DNA from: a virus | IMG/VR virus record: IMGVR_UViG_3300043435_001359 | Span: 1 to 54,903 of that record | Direction: 5' to 3' (one strand) | Length of the DNA: 54,903 bases | Shown: positions 35,590 to 47,524 of the stretch, in pieces | Numbering within the stretch: position 1 is the first letter of the stretch | How the letters are laid out: each line of letters opens with the position of its first letter | Notes under the pieces: model-generated | The model's input: only the letters and a program-made list of their open reading frames with translations | What the model was told of the DNA's origin: nothing | The model's database searches: none | Program-made: the position numbers and the translations under genes

Positions 35590-37269
35590 CTATAAATTAA
35601 TCAAAATGTATGCTGCCCCAGAAGAAGCCGCAAAGTTGTCGGAATCAGCGGTTAAACCAGCCCGAGTGTCGTATGTAATTGTACCCGCTACAGAGTCGCT
35701 AACTACGAGAATAGCACCTCCGCCACCTGCGCCGCCTCTTTTGCCATTAACCCCTGGTTGACCACTTGTACCAGTTTGTGCAGGGGCTGCAGCACCACCC
35801 GCTCCTCCCGCACCACCTATCCAGTGACCATTCGGTTGGGCTGTGGCAGGGTTGGCGTGATGGCTCCACCGATTCAGGTCCATTACACCATTGCCATAAT
35901 GGTGGGGTCCATGATGGTGTCCGCCACTCGCCTGCATTCCTCCACCTTGGCTTACACCGTTTCCTAGGTCGTGACCGTTTGCGTAGCCAGCATGTGTGTG
36001 TCCTGGATGGGCATGACCCGCATGAGCATGGCCGTCGGTCCCCCCTGCGTGAAGATGCTCAATTCTTCCATGAAAAGTGCCAGTTGTTGCAGGGTGCGAA
36101 TGTTGATAGGCGTGATTTGCCTTGTAGTGAGTTCCCGCGTATCCAGTGGGTGCGTAATAGTGTATACCCCCGTGACCATCATTTGAGTGAGGGTGATGTC
36201 TACTCCCCGTATGGTGGTAGTGGTGAGAGTTGTAGTTTCCCGCGGGTAGATGGGAAAATTTTCCATCATGTGCAGCGCTGTATGGATGCGGGTTTACGCC
36301 ATGTGCGTGGAAATCTGAAAAAATAGCACCACCATGATGATGGCTAGGGTTATGTGTTGCAGGCACAGGGACTGGGGCTATATGGTATGCCAAATCGGGA
36401 GCCTTGGTTCCTGGGGTACCTGCAGTTCCAGCGGTGCCAGTACTCCCTGCGCTCCCTGCAGTTGCTGTACCTCCAGCAACACCAGACCTGCCAATAGACA
36501 TAAAAGTTCCAGAACCAACAATATGTTTTGCAATGATACAAACGACTCCGCCTCCGAGACCACCAGTACCTCCTGCACCACCAAGACCTCCCGCCCCACC
36601 AGCGCCAGCAGTCATTCCAGTCACATTTCCACTTGCGCCAGTATTTCCTTTACCTGCGGGTGCGCCTACTGACTCACGATGAGGGTTTGCTGCCCCATTG
36701 CTTCCAGTTGCGGCACCAGCAGTTCCTGCGGTTCCAGCCTTCCCAGGCCATGTGTCACCGTTCGTAAGAATCGCTGATGTTCCACTTGCGCCGTTAGCAC
36801 CTGTAGTTCCTACTGTTCCTCCGGAACCTCCACCGATAGGAATCATCCCCGATGTGTGCATGAACACTCCACCAGACATTGCGTTTATGTCTTTAACAAG
36901 AAAACTTGGCAAAACTGGAATGTTCGGGTTCGTAGAGCCACCACCCTGACCGCCAGCACGATATGAAATGGCGGACTGACCTTTGACTGTCCCATCGCTT
37001 ACTGCGGATGCCGTCTCACCAACAACCCCACCGGAGACGGAACTCATACCAACATGACCGTTGATGGTCAGTGTATTTTTAACGAAAATCCTGTATCCGT
37101 TTGTAAAAAGTATTCCACCGCTTTGAACATCAAGGTTGTTGTAATGCATGTCTGAAGTGATAGTGACAGTAGTGCCAGAAGGGATTACAACATTTCCATC
37201 TAAACCAGTTCCATAGATGGCATCATTGCCTTCACGCGCGACGCTTTTTTCAATTCTAGAAACAGCCAT
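35590..37269 (-). CDS. Glycine-rich tail fibre with histidine-rich tip region
   Basis: 559 residues. N-terminal part (IYGTGLDGNVVIPSG, then NGYRIFVKNTLTINGHVG) is related to the next gene upstream. Residues from about 95 are Gly/Ala-rich repeats (GGAGGLGGAGGTGGLGG), the polyglycine-sandwich type of fibre tips. A stretch of about 180 residues (encoded near 35850-36390) contains 40 histidines, with HxH runs such as GHAHAGHAHPGHTHAG and clusters SHHHGG and GGHHHGPHHYG. The end returns to Gly-rich and then beta (AILVVSDSVAGTITYDTRAG). HxH motifs coordinate iron in T4 fibre tips, so metal binding is likely. Confidence 0.78.
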   Translation of the reverse strand: MAVSRIEKSVAREGNDAIYGTGLDGNVVIPSGTTVTITSDMHYNNLDVQSGGILFTNGYRIFVKNTLTINGHVGMSSVSGGVVGETASAVSDGTVKGQSAISYRAGGQGGGSTNPNIPVLPSFLVKDINAMSGGVFMHTSGMIPIGGGSGGTVGTTGANGASGTSAILTNGDTWPGKAGTAGTAGAATGSNGAANPHRESVGAPAGKGNTGASGNVTGMTAGAGGAGGLGGAGGTGGLGGGVVCIIAKHIVGSGTFMSIGRSGVAGGTATAGSAGSTGTAGTAGTPGTKAPDLAYHIAPVPVPATHNPSHHHGGAIFSDFHAHGVNPHPYSAAHDGKFSHLPAGNYNSHHYHHTGSRHHPHSNDGHGGIHYYAPTGYAGTHYKANHAYQHSHPATTGTFHGRIEHLHAGGTDGHAHAGHAHPGHTHAGYANGHDLGNGVSQGGGMQASGGHHHGPHHYGNGVMDLNRWSHHANPATAQPNGHWIGGAGGAGGAAAPAQTGTSGQPGVNGKRGGAGGGGAILVVSDSVAGTITYDTRAGLTADSDNFAASSGAAYILINL

Positions 37270-37270
37270 A

Positions 37271-38035
37271 TTACACCTGCGACATATAGTAGACGGTTCC
37301 TGGGTTTTGTCCAGTTACATCAGTGGTTATTCCGGAAGCCAATGCTTCAGCAGAAGAAACAACAAGAATTACCCCTCCACCCGCAGGTGCAGTTCCTGGA
37401 GCTTTGATGTAAGCCGTACCTGACGCAGGACCGCTGATGTAACGAGCGGCAAGGATGATTACACCACCACCTGCTTGTGCAGTTCCTCCAGCGCCTCCAC
37501 GAAGAAACGTAGGACCACCAGATGCTGTTACTGCGTAACCAGTTACTGCTTGATGAGGCACTTGAAAATAAGTGGAACCACCCATATTTGAGTGAGGCGC
37601 TGTTGCTGTGAATCCAGTTGCTGAACCGCCAAGTGAGTGAGTAACGGCGGTAGCGGCTGCTCCGCCTTGCATGATTGAGCCTTCGGTTGAGTATCCAGTT
37701 GTAAAACCAATCGCGGAGTCGGTTCCCATAAACTTCAATGTGCCTTTAACGAAGATTCTGTATCCGTTTGGCTGCAGGCGACAACTCGTGTTAATCGTCA
37801 AATCGTTGAAGTACATGTCGCGGGTCATTGTGTAGACACTTGCAGATGGAGCCATGCTTAGAACTGTTGTGGTGCCGTCTAGTACGGCATCACCATCTGC
37901 ACCAGTTCCGTAAACAGAGTCAACGCTTTCGTTGTAGTAGGCGTTCCAAACAGCACCATCCCATTGCCAACTCTTAGGACCAACAGTAAAAATTTGATTT
38001 ACATATGGAGAAGCAGGAAAAGTAATTTCTGGCAT
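37271..38035 (-). CDS. Short glycine-rich tail fibre
   Basis: 254 residues. Starts with a variant of the fibre anchor (MPEITFPASPYVNQIFTVGP, W..DGAVWNAYY), then VYGTGADGDAVLDGTTTVLS and PNGYRIFVKGTLKFMG, homologous to the first 80 residues of the downstream fibre. The rest is Gly/Ala/Ser-rich and ends YYMSQV. It seems a shorter version of its neighbour without the His-rich part. Its ATG overlaps the stop of a 53-residue gene. Confidence 0.75.
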   Translation of the reverse strand: MPEITFPASPYVNQIFTVGPKSWQWDGAVWNAYYNESVDSVYGTGADGDAVLDGTTTVLSMAPSASVYTMTRDMYFNDLTINTSCRLQPNGYRIFVKGTLKFMGTDSAIGFTTGYSTEGSIMQGGAAATAVTHSLGGSATGFTATAPHSNMGGSTYFQVPHQAVTGYAVTASGGPTFLRGGAGGTAQAGGGVIILAARYISGPASGTAYIKAPGTAPAGGGVILVVSSAEALASGITTDVTGQNPGTVYYMSQV

Positions 38036-38196
38036 TACTCAGGGTTCCATTCTTCAGCGGTGTTACCTTCAGCAACCCACGCAAGATACGCCTGATAATC
38101 AGAATTAGCAGGGTCGCACAAACAAGAGTATTGAATGTCCCCAATTTTCCAAACAATAATTTGATTACCAAAAGGTGATGTTGTGGTGAAATACAT
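38035..38196 (-). CDS. 53-residue fibre-associated protein
   Basis: A short but convincing gene: ATG 38196, stop TAA 38035-38037 overlapping the next ATG as TAATG, and the upstream fibre gene ends at 38197. It encodes MYFTTTSPFGNQIIVWKIGD and ends YQAYLAWVAEGNTAEEWNPE. The 'YqaYLaWvAeGNt' ending is common in small proteins or C-termini next to fibre genes in aquatic phages. Two cysteines (SCLC) lie mid-chain. Probably a fibre cap or assembly helper. Confidence 0.7.
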   Translation of the reverse strand: MYFTTTSPFGNQIIVWKIGDIQYSCLCDPANSDYQAYLAWVAEGNTAEEWNPE

Positions 38197-41910
<3,714 letters not shown>

Positions 41911-41930
41911 GACCTCAGTCGTTTCTCTTG

Positions 41931-41957
41931 TTAATGCCCCTCAGGGCCAAGCATTAA
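41931..41957 (-). other. Stem-loop after the small membrane gene
   Basis: TTAATGC (41931-41937) and GCATTAA (41951-41957) pair perfectly, with an inner CCC/GGG and a TCA loop. The 3' arm includes the stop codon of the 41954-42142 gene. There is no T-run, so termination is uncertain; it may limit or stabilise mRNA in front of the big fibre gene. Confidence 0.35.
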
Positions 41958-42142
41958 GCTTTCTTGCCGAATGCTTTATCGTTTGGATTTAGGTAACGCA
42001 TAATAACAGGAAGGCCAGCTGCCCAGAGAGCATTTGCTGCCATCTTGATGTCTCCTGTTGAAGCGTAAACCGCGACTGCTGCACCAAGGACGCTTCTTGC
42101 ATACGATGCTGCCATTGCTTTTTGTTCTGCTGTAATTTTCAT
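41954..42142 (-). CDS. Small hydrophobic protein, holin-like or fibre-linked
   Basis: 62 residues: KITAEQKAMAASYARSVLGA, an Ala-rich hydrophobic middle (ALWAAGLPVIMRYL) and LNPNDKAFGKKA. Small proteins ending in 'R.lNPND.AFG' are common beside fibre genes in aquatic phages and are sometimes annotated as holins. Hydrophobicity is modest, one or two short membrane segments at most. Function undecided. Confidence 0.55.
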   Translation of the reverse strand: MKITAEQKAMAASYARSVLGAAVAVYASTGDIKMAANALWAAGLPVIMRYLNPNDKAFGKKA

Positions 42143-42150
42143 GTTGTTTC

Positions 42151-43449
42151 CTATCCAGTTACGACGATGTGGAAATCGTCGGCACCGATTGTTGAACCGT
42201 TAATTGTTACTACGACTGCGTCCACGCTTGAACGAACAACATCACAGTTGACCGTTTCTCCAGTAGATACTTGATAAACCTGAACGAGAACATTCTTTGT
42301 ATTGAATTTGTGCGTAACTGTCGTGGTTGAAGTGGTGCCAGAAGAAGCGGCACATGCTTGGTCAGCAACACGAGCAAGCACTGAAGTACCAGTCGTTACA
42401 GCACCAGCGGTTGTCTTGATACCAAGGGCTGCACGAGCATCGGCTGCTGTTGAGGAGCCGGTACCACCGTCCGCAACAGCAATATCTGTACCATTCCACG
42501 TACCAGAAGTTATTGTTCCAACCGTTGTAATCGAAGACTGACCGATATAACTGGCGTGAATATCAATGGCGTTTGCAGTTACATCAATACGGCTTGCTGT
42601 TCCAACAGCATTGATGGTGTTTCCGTCTTTTGTAAGACCGTCACCAGCAACTACTTGGCCTGCACCAGAGAATTGAACAAATGTAAGGTCAGTTGTTCCA
42701 AGAGTAATTGCGTCGTTTGTCGTAAGAACAAAACCGTTATCAGCGTTTACATCACCTTCAGAAACAAAGGTGAACATTCCTGTTGTAATTTTTGCTGAGG
42801 TATTGGCGTCAGTTGCGCGAGAAGCCGCACCTGCCCCAGAAGCAACAGCTACATAAATACCGTTCTCGGATGCTGTGGCCTGGTTTTTAACAAGAACACG
42901 GTCGCCTTCAGCAAGCGTTACTCCGTCAATTGCATCGCCGGCCTCAAGACCTGAAGCCAATAAAACTGCACCGGTTGTGGCAACCCTAACGGAAGCCTTA
43001 ACATCAAGACCTTGACGAGCGGCGTCTACGTAACCCTTATTAGCAGCATGGCTATCAGCAGTTGGGTCAGCAACACTAATGTTTCCGTTTCCGTCGCGCT
43101 TGGCTATCTTGCCGTTAGTGGCAGCATCGGTAGCGTCGTTGATGGCATTCCAGAAGTCGGAAGACAAGAGACCCGCGTTTGAGGTGTCCGCAAGGTTGAG
43201 AGTGATGGTAACAGTGCCGTTTGACTCATCAAGAGTAATGGCGTTGGTGTGAGAGCCACCCTTTGCAATGTTATTAACAACCTTACGCCATGCACCATTG
43301 CCGTAGACCACGATTGAATCTGTGGTGCTATTAAAGACCATCCGGCCTTCAAAGTTGCCTTCAGTAGGGTTGGTTGCAACAACTTGAAAGGTTGCGTTAA
43401 TCAGCTCGTTTTGATTAAGGTCAATATTTGTGAGAAATTTTTGTGCCAT
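42151..43449 (-). CDS. Tail fibre protein (cyanophage-type)
   Basis: 432 residues. N-terminus MAQKFLTNIDLNQNELINAT, then RMVFNSTTDSIVVYGNGAWR, is typical of phage fibre/collar proteins in cyanophages and actinophages. The middle has PTADSHAANKGYVDAARQGL and VLVKNQATASENGIYV, a conserved beta module; residues 275-350 carry ITTVGTITSGTWNGTDIAVA and DGGTGSSTAADARAALG, the familiar fibre repeat. The C-terminus (FNTKNVLVQVYQVSTGETVN) is a small beta domain. MAQKF is shared with the start of the 1237-residue fibre. Confidence 0.78.
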   Translation of the reverse strand: MAQKFLTNIDLNQNELINATFQVVATNPTEGNFEGRMVFNSTTDSIVVYGNGAWRKVVNNIAKGGSHTNAITLDESNGTVTITLNLADTSNAGLLSSDFWNAINDATDAATNGKIAKRDGNGNISVADPTADSHAANKGYVDAARQGLDVKASVRVATTGAVLLASGLEAGDAIDGVTLAEGDRVLVKNQATASENGIYVAVASGAGAASRATDANTSAKITTGMFTFVSEGDVNADNGFVLTTNDAITLGTTDLTFVQFSGAGQVVAGDGLTKDGNTINAVGTASRIDVTANAIDIHASYIGQSSITTVGTITSGTWNGTDIAVADGGTGSSTAADARAALGIKTTAGAVTTGTSVLARVADQACAASSGTTSTTTVTHKFNTKNVLVQVYQVSTGETVNCDVVRSSVDAVVVTINGSTIGADDFHIVVTG

Positions 43450-43461
43450 TTTTACTCTACC

Positions 43462-43779
43462 TTACGTGAGATATGCTTTACCAGAAAACGCCGCAGAAAA
43501 CGTCACCGTAATCTGAGTATTACTATTGTATTGTACCTCACCAAATACATGCGTATCTGCAGAGTCCACAATGGTTACAGACGGCCTGCCACCAAGAGTG
43601 TGAGTTATGACCCAAGTTGCTGATGCCGAACCTTGAACGAACTCATGTCTTCTAGTATTTGCAGAAGTTCCACCGATTCCACCGCCTCGAACCAATACTT
43701 GGTTTGGGGAGTCTTGATTAATTAAAACCTGGTTTGGCGTATCCTCGTTGATGTTGACTTGGTTTGGGACGTTACTCAT
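43462..43779 (-). CDS. Small fibre/baseplate protein with PNQV repeats
   Basis: 105 residues. The N-terminus has three copies of 'PNQV.IN.D' (VPNQVNINEDTPNQVLINQD). The C-terminal 65 residues, FVQGSASATWVITHTLGGRP, SVTIVDSADTHVFGEV and VTFSAAFSGKAYL, form a widespread domain found at fibre C-termini and as separate small proteins in phages. Start overlaps the upstream gene by four bases. Confidence 0.65.
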   Translation of the reverse strand: MSNVPNQVNINEDTPNQVLINQDSPNQVLVRGGGIGGTSANTRRHEFVQGSASATWVITHTLGGRPSVTIVDSADTHVFGEVQYNSNTQITVTFSAAFSGKAYLT

Positions 43780-44147
43780 CTAGTAACTTCCTCGGACAGA
43801 GTAAAGCTTCCTTGTACAACCCTAGACACCACGCCTTCAAGACTTACTATTTCTAAGTCATAAACTCCGCTGCTGGTTATTGCCGCGGTCACCGATGCGT
43901 CCATAAGCAAAATAATTCTTCCATCTTCTGCAACTATTTCTATACGGCCGTTTGCTGTAGTCAGTTCTACGATTGTCGTAGTTGAAGTGACAGTTCTTCT
44001 GACTTGCATTCTTGCAGTGAAGCCCTCGAGGTCATATGGATGAAAAATGGTTGGGTCTACAGGGTCGGGGTACTGAAGGTCGATAATTCTAGAGAAGGTC
44101 GCCCCTTGTTGACAAAATATGTTGTATACGCCTGCAATCATGGCCAA
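43776..44147 (-). CDS. Small baseplate/fibre protein (BppU N-domain-like)
   Basis: 123 residues with AGGAG upstream. A beta-sandwich pattern: NIFCQQGATFSRIIDLQYPD, FTARMQVRRT, NGRIEIVAEDGRIILLMDAS, GVYDLEIVSLEG. This matches a small phage family related to the N-terminal domain of baseplate upper proteins, often the first gene of a fibre operon. It is the first gene of the leftward 21-kb block. Confidence 0.6.
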   Translation of the reverse strand: MAMIAGVYNIFCQQGATFSRIIDLQYPDPVDPTIFHPYDLEGFTARMQVRRTVTSTTTIVELTTANGRIEIVAEDGRIILLMDASVTAAITSSGVYDLEIVSLEGVVSRVVQGSFTLSEEVTR

Positions 44148-44272
44148 CTCCTAGAGATTCTTCAGTATTCATTGTAGTTGAGAGAAAACCCTTCAATAGT
44201 AAGTAAATAATGGTCTTGACCCCAAACTAGCACAAAGAATTCAAAGTCTATGATTTTTGCTGTTTGTCAAAA

Positions 44273-44281
44273 TGGTAAAAT
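44273..44281 (+). promoter_or_regulatory. Extended -10 promoter (TGG-TAAAAT) for the surface-protein operon
   Basis: The 177-base gap between divergent genes (44148-44324) contains TGGTAAAAT, identical to 19704-19712. Transcription would start near 44288, leaving a leader of about 37 bases with GGGG before GTG 44325. No other strong signal was seen in the gap; the promoter for the leftward block must also lie here but I cannot assign it. Confidence 0.5.
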
Positions 44282-44324
44282 TGTTTTGTCTTTGGGGCAA
44301 CGACTATCGCATTTGGGGAAATAG

Positions 44325-47300
44325 GTGTCATTTTTGGGGAACACTAGAATAAGAATTAGAAAATCGGCTTGGATAAACATGCCGGTGATACTTCTATCTT
44401 TATTCACTTCTGTTTTTAGTGTTGGAGCTTCTGCGTCAACAGTTATTACGAATGGCGGATTCGACGGTTCTGACGGCTGGACGATAGTTCAGAATGGCGG
44501 AAGCGGGATGGTCTTCAATGGAGCCCTTAGGTTTTCTTATGCAACGGGAGAAGTCAGTCAGTCTTTCACAGTAAGCCCAAACGAAACTGTAGAAATCTCG
44601 TTTACTGTTGACAACTCAACCACCAATAGTGTTGGTCAGGGGGCGATTGCCGATACATGGAATGCCTCAATTACTGCTGGTGCGACCGTTGACAGCGTGG
44701 GAAGGTCGACGGCTCACAACCAAGAAACTTTCACATTGTCACTAAGTGTCCCAACCGGAGTGTCTTCTGCGACCTTGAACTTCAGTGGAATGGATAATGG
44801 GTTCTGGTCAGGGGTCTACGGACCAATAGTCGACAGCGTTTCGGCCAACATAACGCCGGCCCCCTTTGTTGCAACAGGATACCCATCAGACCAGCAGTGG
44901 GAAGCTGTTACTTACGGCGCTGGAAAGTTTGTGGCTGTTGCTTCTTCTGGTGACGGCAACCGTGTCATGACTTCAACAAACGGTGATTATTGGACCTCAA
45001 GAACGTCTGCTTCCGACAGTAACTGGCAAGGAATAACTTATGCGGACAACCAGTTTGTTGCAGTTGGCTCAAATGCAGTAATGACATCTCCTGACGGAAT
45101 TACATGGACTTCACGAACCGTACCAAACGGAGAATGGCAAGCAATCACAAACTGCGGTGGCCTTTATGTTGCTACTGCAACTTGGGGCAGTAATTATATT
45201 ATGTCCTCCACGGACGGAATTGAATGGACCGTTCGCACACCGTCTACGGCATGGTCACACGATGCAGTTGCTTGTAGCGCAGAAGTTCCACGGTTTGTTT
45301 CTGTATCAATGTTTGGTAGAGGCTGGTCTTCTGCCAATGGTACTACTGGTTGGTCTACACAAAACCCAGGCGCAATAGTTGACATCCGAACAATTGCGTT
45401 TGGTGCTGGTCGTTTCTCGTGGCTTGAATACAGCACAAATTCAGGAAATAGATACGGTGCGTACTCCACAAACGGAGTCAACTGGACAAACACGGCTAGC
45501 GCCCCAGCCAACCAGTGGAAATATATTACATACGGTGGAAACAAGTTTATTGCCGTAGCGGAAGGTGGAGTTAATTCACGCTCTGCTTATTCAGCCGATG
45601 GCGCAAACTGGACGCTTGGTTCCGGTGTCCCTAATAACTCATGGCAAGGTGTTGCTTATGGGGCGGGGAAATACGTTGCTGTAGCAAACTCTGGAACAGG
45701 AAACAGAGTAATGACCTCCGCTGATGGGCAATCATGGGAAAGTCTTTCTGTTAGTTACTTCAATGCGGTACAAAATTTAACTGCGACGGCAAACAATGAC
45801 GGAAGCGTAACTCTCAACTGGGATGCACCAGAAGCAAGCAATACAGAAATATACGGATACTCAATCAACTTTGTGGACTACGACGATGGCGTAGAGCGTG
45901 GTGGGTGGGGTGTTTGGACAACTGCCGCAAATACCTCTTATTTACTTAGTGATTCCATGTTTAATGGAAGTGCTTCAGTTACTACTGGGTATGGCCCTGT
46001 CCGCTTCAAGGTTTACGCAATGAATGGTCCATGCGCAGGTGTTGGTAGTGGTTCCTGCATGTACGGCCCAAGCACTAGTGCGGATGCAATTGTTCTTGAA
46101 CCAGTTCCACCTGCTACTACGACTACCAGCAGCACTACTACAACTACGGAACCGACGGTCGTTCCTCCGCCTATTGAAACCCCCCCAACAGACAACACCA
46201 CTGTTTCGATTCCTGAACTAGAAACACCAATTTCCCCAACCACAACAACCGTTATTCAAACAATATTTGACCCAGTGGAGGTAACCCCAGTTGAGACACC
46301 CGCGAGCGAAGGTAACTCCGAAGGTGATGGACCCGCCGCCTCGGTACCACAATATGCCCCAGAACAAGAGACAACAACACAAACGGATGAACCGGCGATA
46401 GTTGTTCCAGCAGATACCCAAGATGCAGCTGATGCTGCAGTTGCGGATATTTTTGACGGACCCATGTCTGATGCAGGACTTGCAAATGCAGTTGACGATT
46501 TGGTTGCAGATGCCGGAACACCAGAACAGTTAACTGCTGTAGTTAATTCGCTTCTTGACCAAGAACTAACGGACACGCAGTTTTCTACAGTTATTGATTC
46601 GGTATTTGATGGACCCATGTCTGACGAAAACTTTTCTGCTGCAGTTGATGCTGTCTTTACAGATACTTCTGCATTAAGCGACGAACAGTTTGACACTGCA
46701 GTGCAAGCAGTGTTTGATGGGCCTTTGTCAACCGAACAGTTTGGCGATGCTCTTGAAGCAGTTTTTGACGAACCGATTTCTGATGAAAAGTTCGATGCCA
46801 TTATTGATGCCGTTTTAGATGAACCACTTTCTGACGAACAGTTTGAAGAACTTGTTGGCGTCCTGGAATCAGACGCAGTTACAGAAGAACAAGTAGCTGC
46901 CGCAGTTGACTCAGTTATTGAAGGCGGCGTTACAGAAGACCAAGCTACAGAACTTGCTACCAGCGAAAAGGTTTTGGAGAGTATCGACGGCGAACAGGCA
47001 GCAGAAATCTTTGATGCTGTGGATATCTCAAATGTAACACCAGAAGAGGCTGCGGCTTTAGTTGAAGCTGTTCAGGAGGCACCAACCGAAGTTAGAGAAT
47101 CAATGGAGTCTGAAATTAACGTATTCGATGGGGCCATCGACACGTATGTGCCACTTGGTTCTGCTGTCGACGTTGGAACACGAAGAGTTGTTGTAGCAGC
47201 AGCGACTGCTGCAATGGGTATGACCATGGCAGGCGGAGCCCCATCTGCGCCGTCTGCACCAAGCGGGCCAAACGGTAGTGGTGGAGGCGGCGGCGAAGGC

Positions 47301-47354
47301 GGCGGCGGACCATCTGAACACAAAAAAACTTCTAATAGGAGGAGAATAAAGTGA
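44325..47354 (+). CDS. Large secreted protein: seven-bladed propeller, FN3, Thr linker, acidic repeats
   Basis: 1009 residues from GTG 44325. Signal peptide: basic RIRIRKSAW, hydrophobic MPVILLSLFTSVFSV, AxA-type site (GASAS). Residues about 40-180 are a carbohydrate-binding-like beta domain (GGFDGSDGWTIVQNGG). About 188-473 hold seven repeats of 'W..ityg.gkfvaV...G...m.S.DG..W', a complete seven-bladed propeller. An FN3 domain follows to about 590, then a TTTTSSTTTTTEP linker, then five or more acidic repeats of about 20 residues (VFDGPMSDENFSAAVDA). The end has VVVAAATAAMGMTMAGGA, a possible membrane segment, and a basic tail. Looks host-derived; surface role likely. Confidence 0.72.
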   Translation: MSFLGNTRIRIRKSAWINMPVILLSLFTSVFSVGASASTVITNGGFDGSDGWTIVQNGGSGMVFNGALRFSYATGEVSQSFTVSPNETVEISFTVDNSTTNSVGQGAIADTWNASITAGATVDSVGRSTAHNQETFTLSLSVPTGVSSATLNFSGMDNGFWSGVYGPIVDSVSANITPAPFVATGYPSDQQWEAVTYGAGKFVAVASSGDGNRVMTSTNGDYWTSRTSASDSNWQGITYADNQFVAVGSNAVMTSPDGITWTSRTVPNGEWQAITNCGGLYVATATWGSNYIMSSTDGIEWTVRTPSTAWSHDAVACSAEVPRFVSVSMFGRGWSSANGTTGWSTQNPGAIVDIRTIAFGAGRFSWLEYSTNSGNRYGAYSTNGVNWTNTASAPANQWKYITYGGNKFIAVAEGGVNSRSAYSADGANWTLGSGVPNNSWQGVAYGAGKYVAVANSGTGNRVMTSADGQSWESLSVSYFNAVQNLTATANNDGSVTLNWDAPEASNTEIYGYSINFVDYDDGVERGGWGVWTTAANTSYLLSDSMFNGSASVTTGYGPVRFKVYAMNGPCAGVGSGSCMYGPSTSADAIVLEPVPPATTTTSSTTTTTEPTVVPPPIETPPTDNTTVSIPELETPISPTTTTVIQTIFDPVEVTPVETPASEGNSEGDGPAASVPQYAPEQETTTQTDEPAIVVPADTQDAADAAVADIFDGPMSDAGLANAVDDLVADAGTPEQLTAVVNSLLDQELTDTQFSTVIDSVFDGPMSDENFSAAVDAVFTDTSALSDEQFDTAVQAVFDGPLSTEQFGDALEAVFDEPISDEKFDAIIDAVLDEPLSDEQFEELVGVLESDAVTEEQVAAAVDSVIEGGVTEDQATELATSEKVLESIDGEQAAEIFDAVDISNVTPEEAAALVEAVQEAPTEVRESMESEINVFDGAIDTYVPLGSAVDVGTRRVVVAAATAAMGMTMAGGAPSAPSAPSGPNGSGGGGGEGGGGPSEHKKTSNRRRIK

Positions 47355-47524
47355 AAGCTTTAAAAAAAATAGCAAAAGAGTTCCATTCACTTGCATGGAC
47401 GCTCGCAGGTGCGGTAACGGTTTTAATAACCCTTTCCGGCGATACAAGAACAATGGGTGTATGGATTTCAGGCATTGCCTTAACTGTTCACTTGCTTGGA
47501 ATTGTATTTAAAAAGGAAGATTAA
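47351..47524 (+). CDS. 57-residue two-helix membrane protein
   Basis: GTG 47351 overlaps the previous stop (GTGA) and has AGGAGGAG upstream; its stop TAA overlaps the next ATG (TAATG). The protein has a basic start (KALKKIAKEF), a hydrophobic helix (WTLAGAVTVLITL), a short turn (SGDTRTM), a second helix (VWISGIALTVHLLGIVF) and a basic end (KKED). This is the layout of a small class II holin. The position between two exported surface proteins also allows a role with them. Confidence 0.65.
   Translation: MKALKKIAKEFHSLAWTLAGAVTVLITLSGDTRTMGVWISGIALTVHLLGIVFKKED

Noticed and set aside
35758-36682. Several overlapping frames opposite the His/Gly-rich fibre
   Set aside because: His/Gly codon bias creates open antisense frames. 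The - strand gene has homology to its neighbour and a consistent start and stop.
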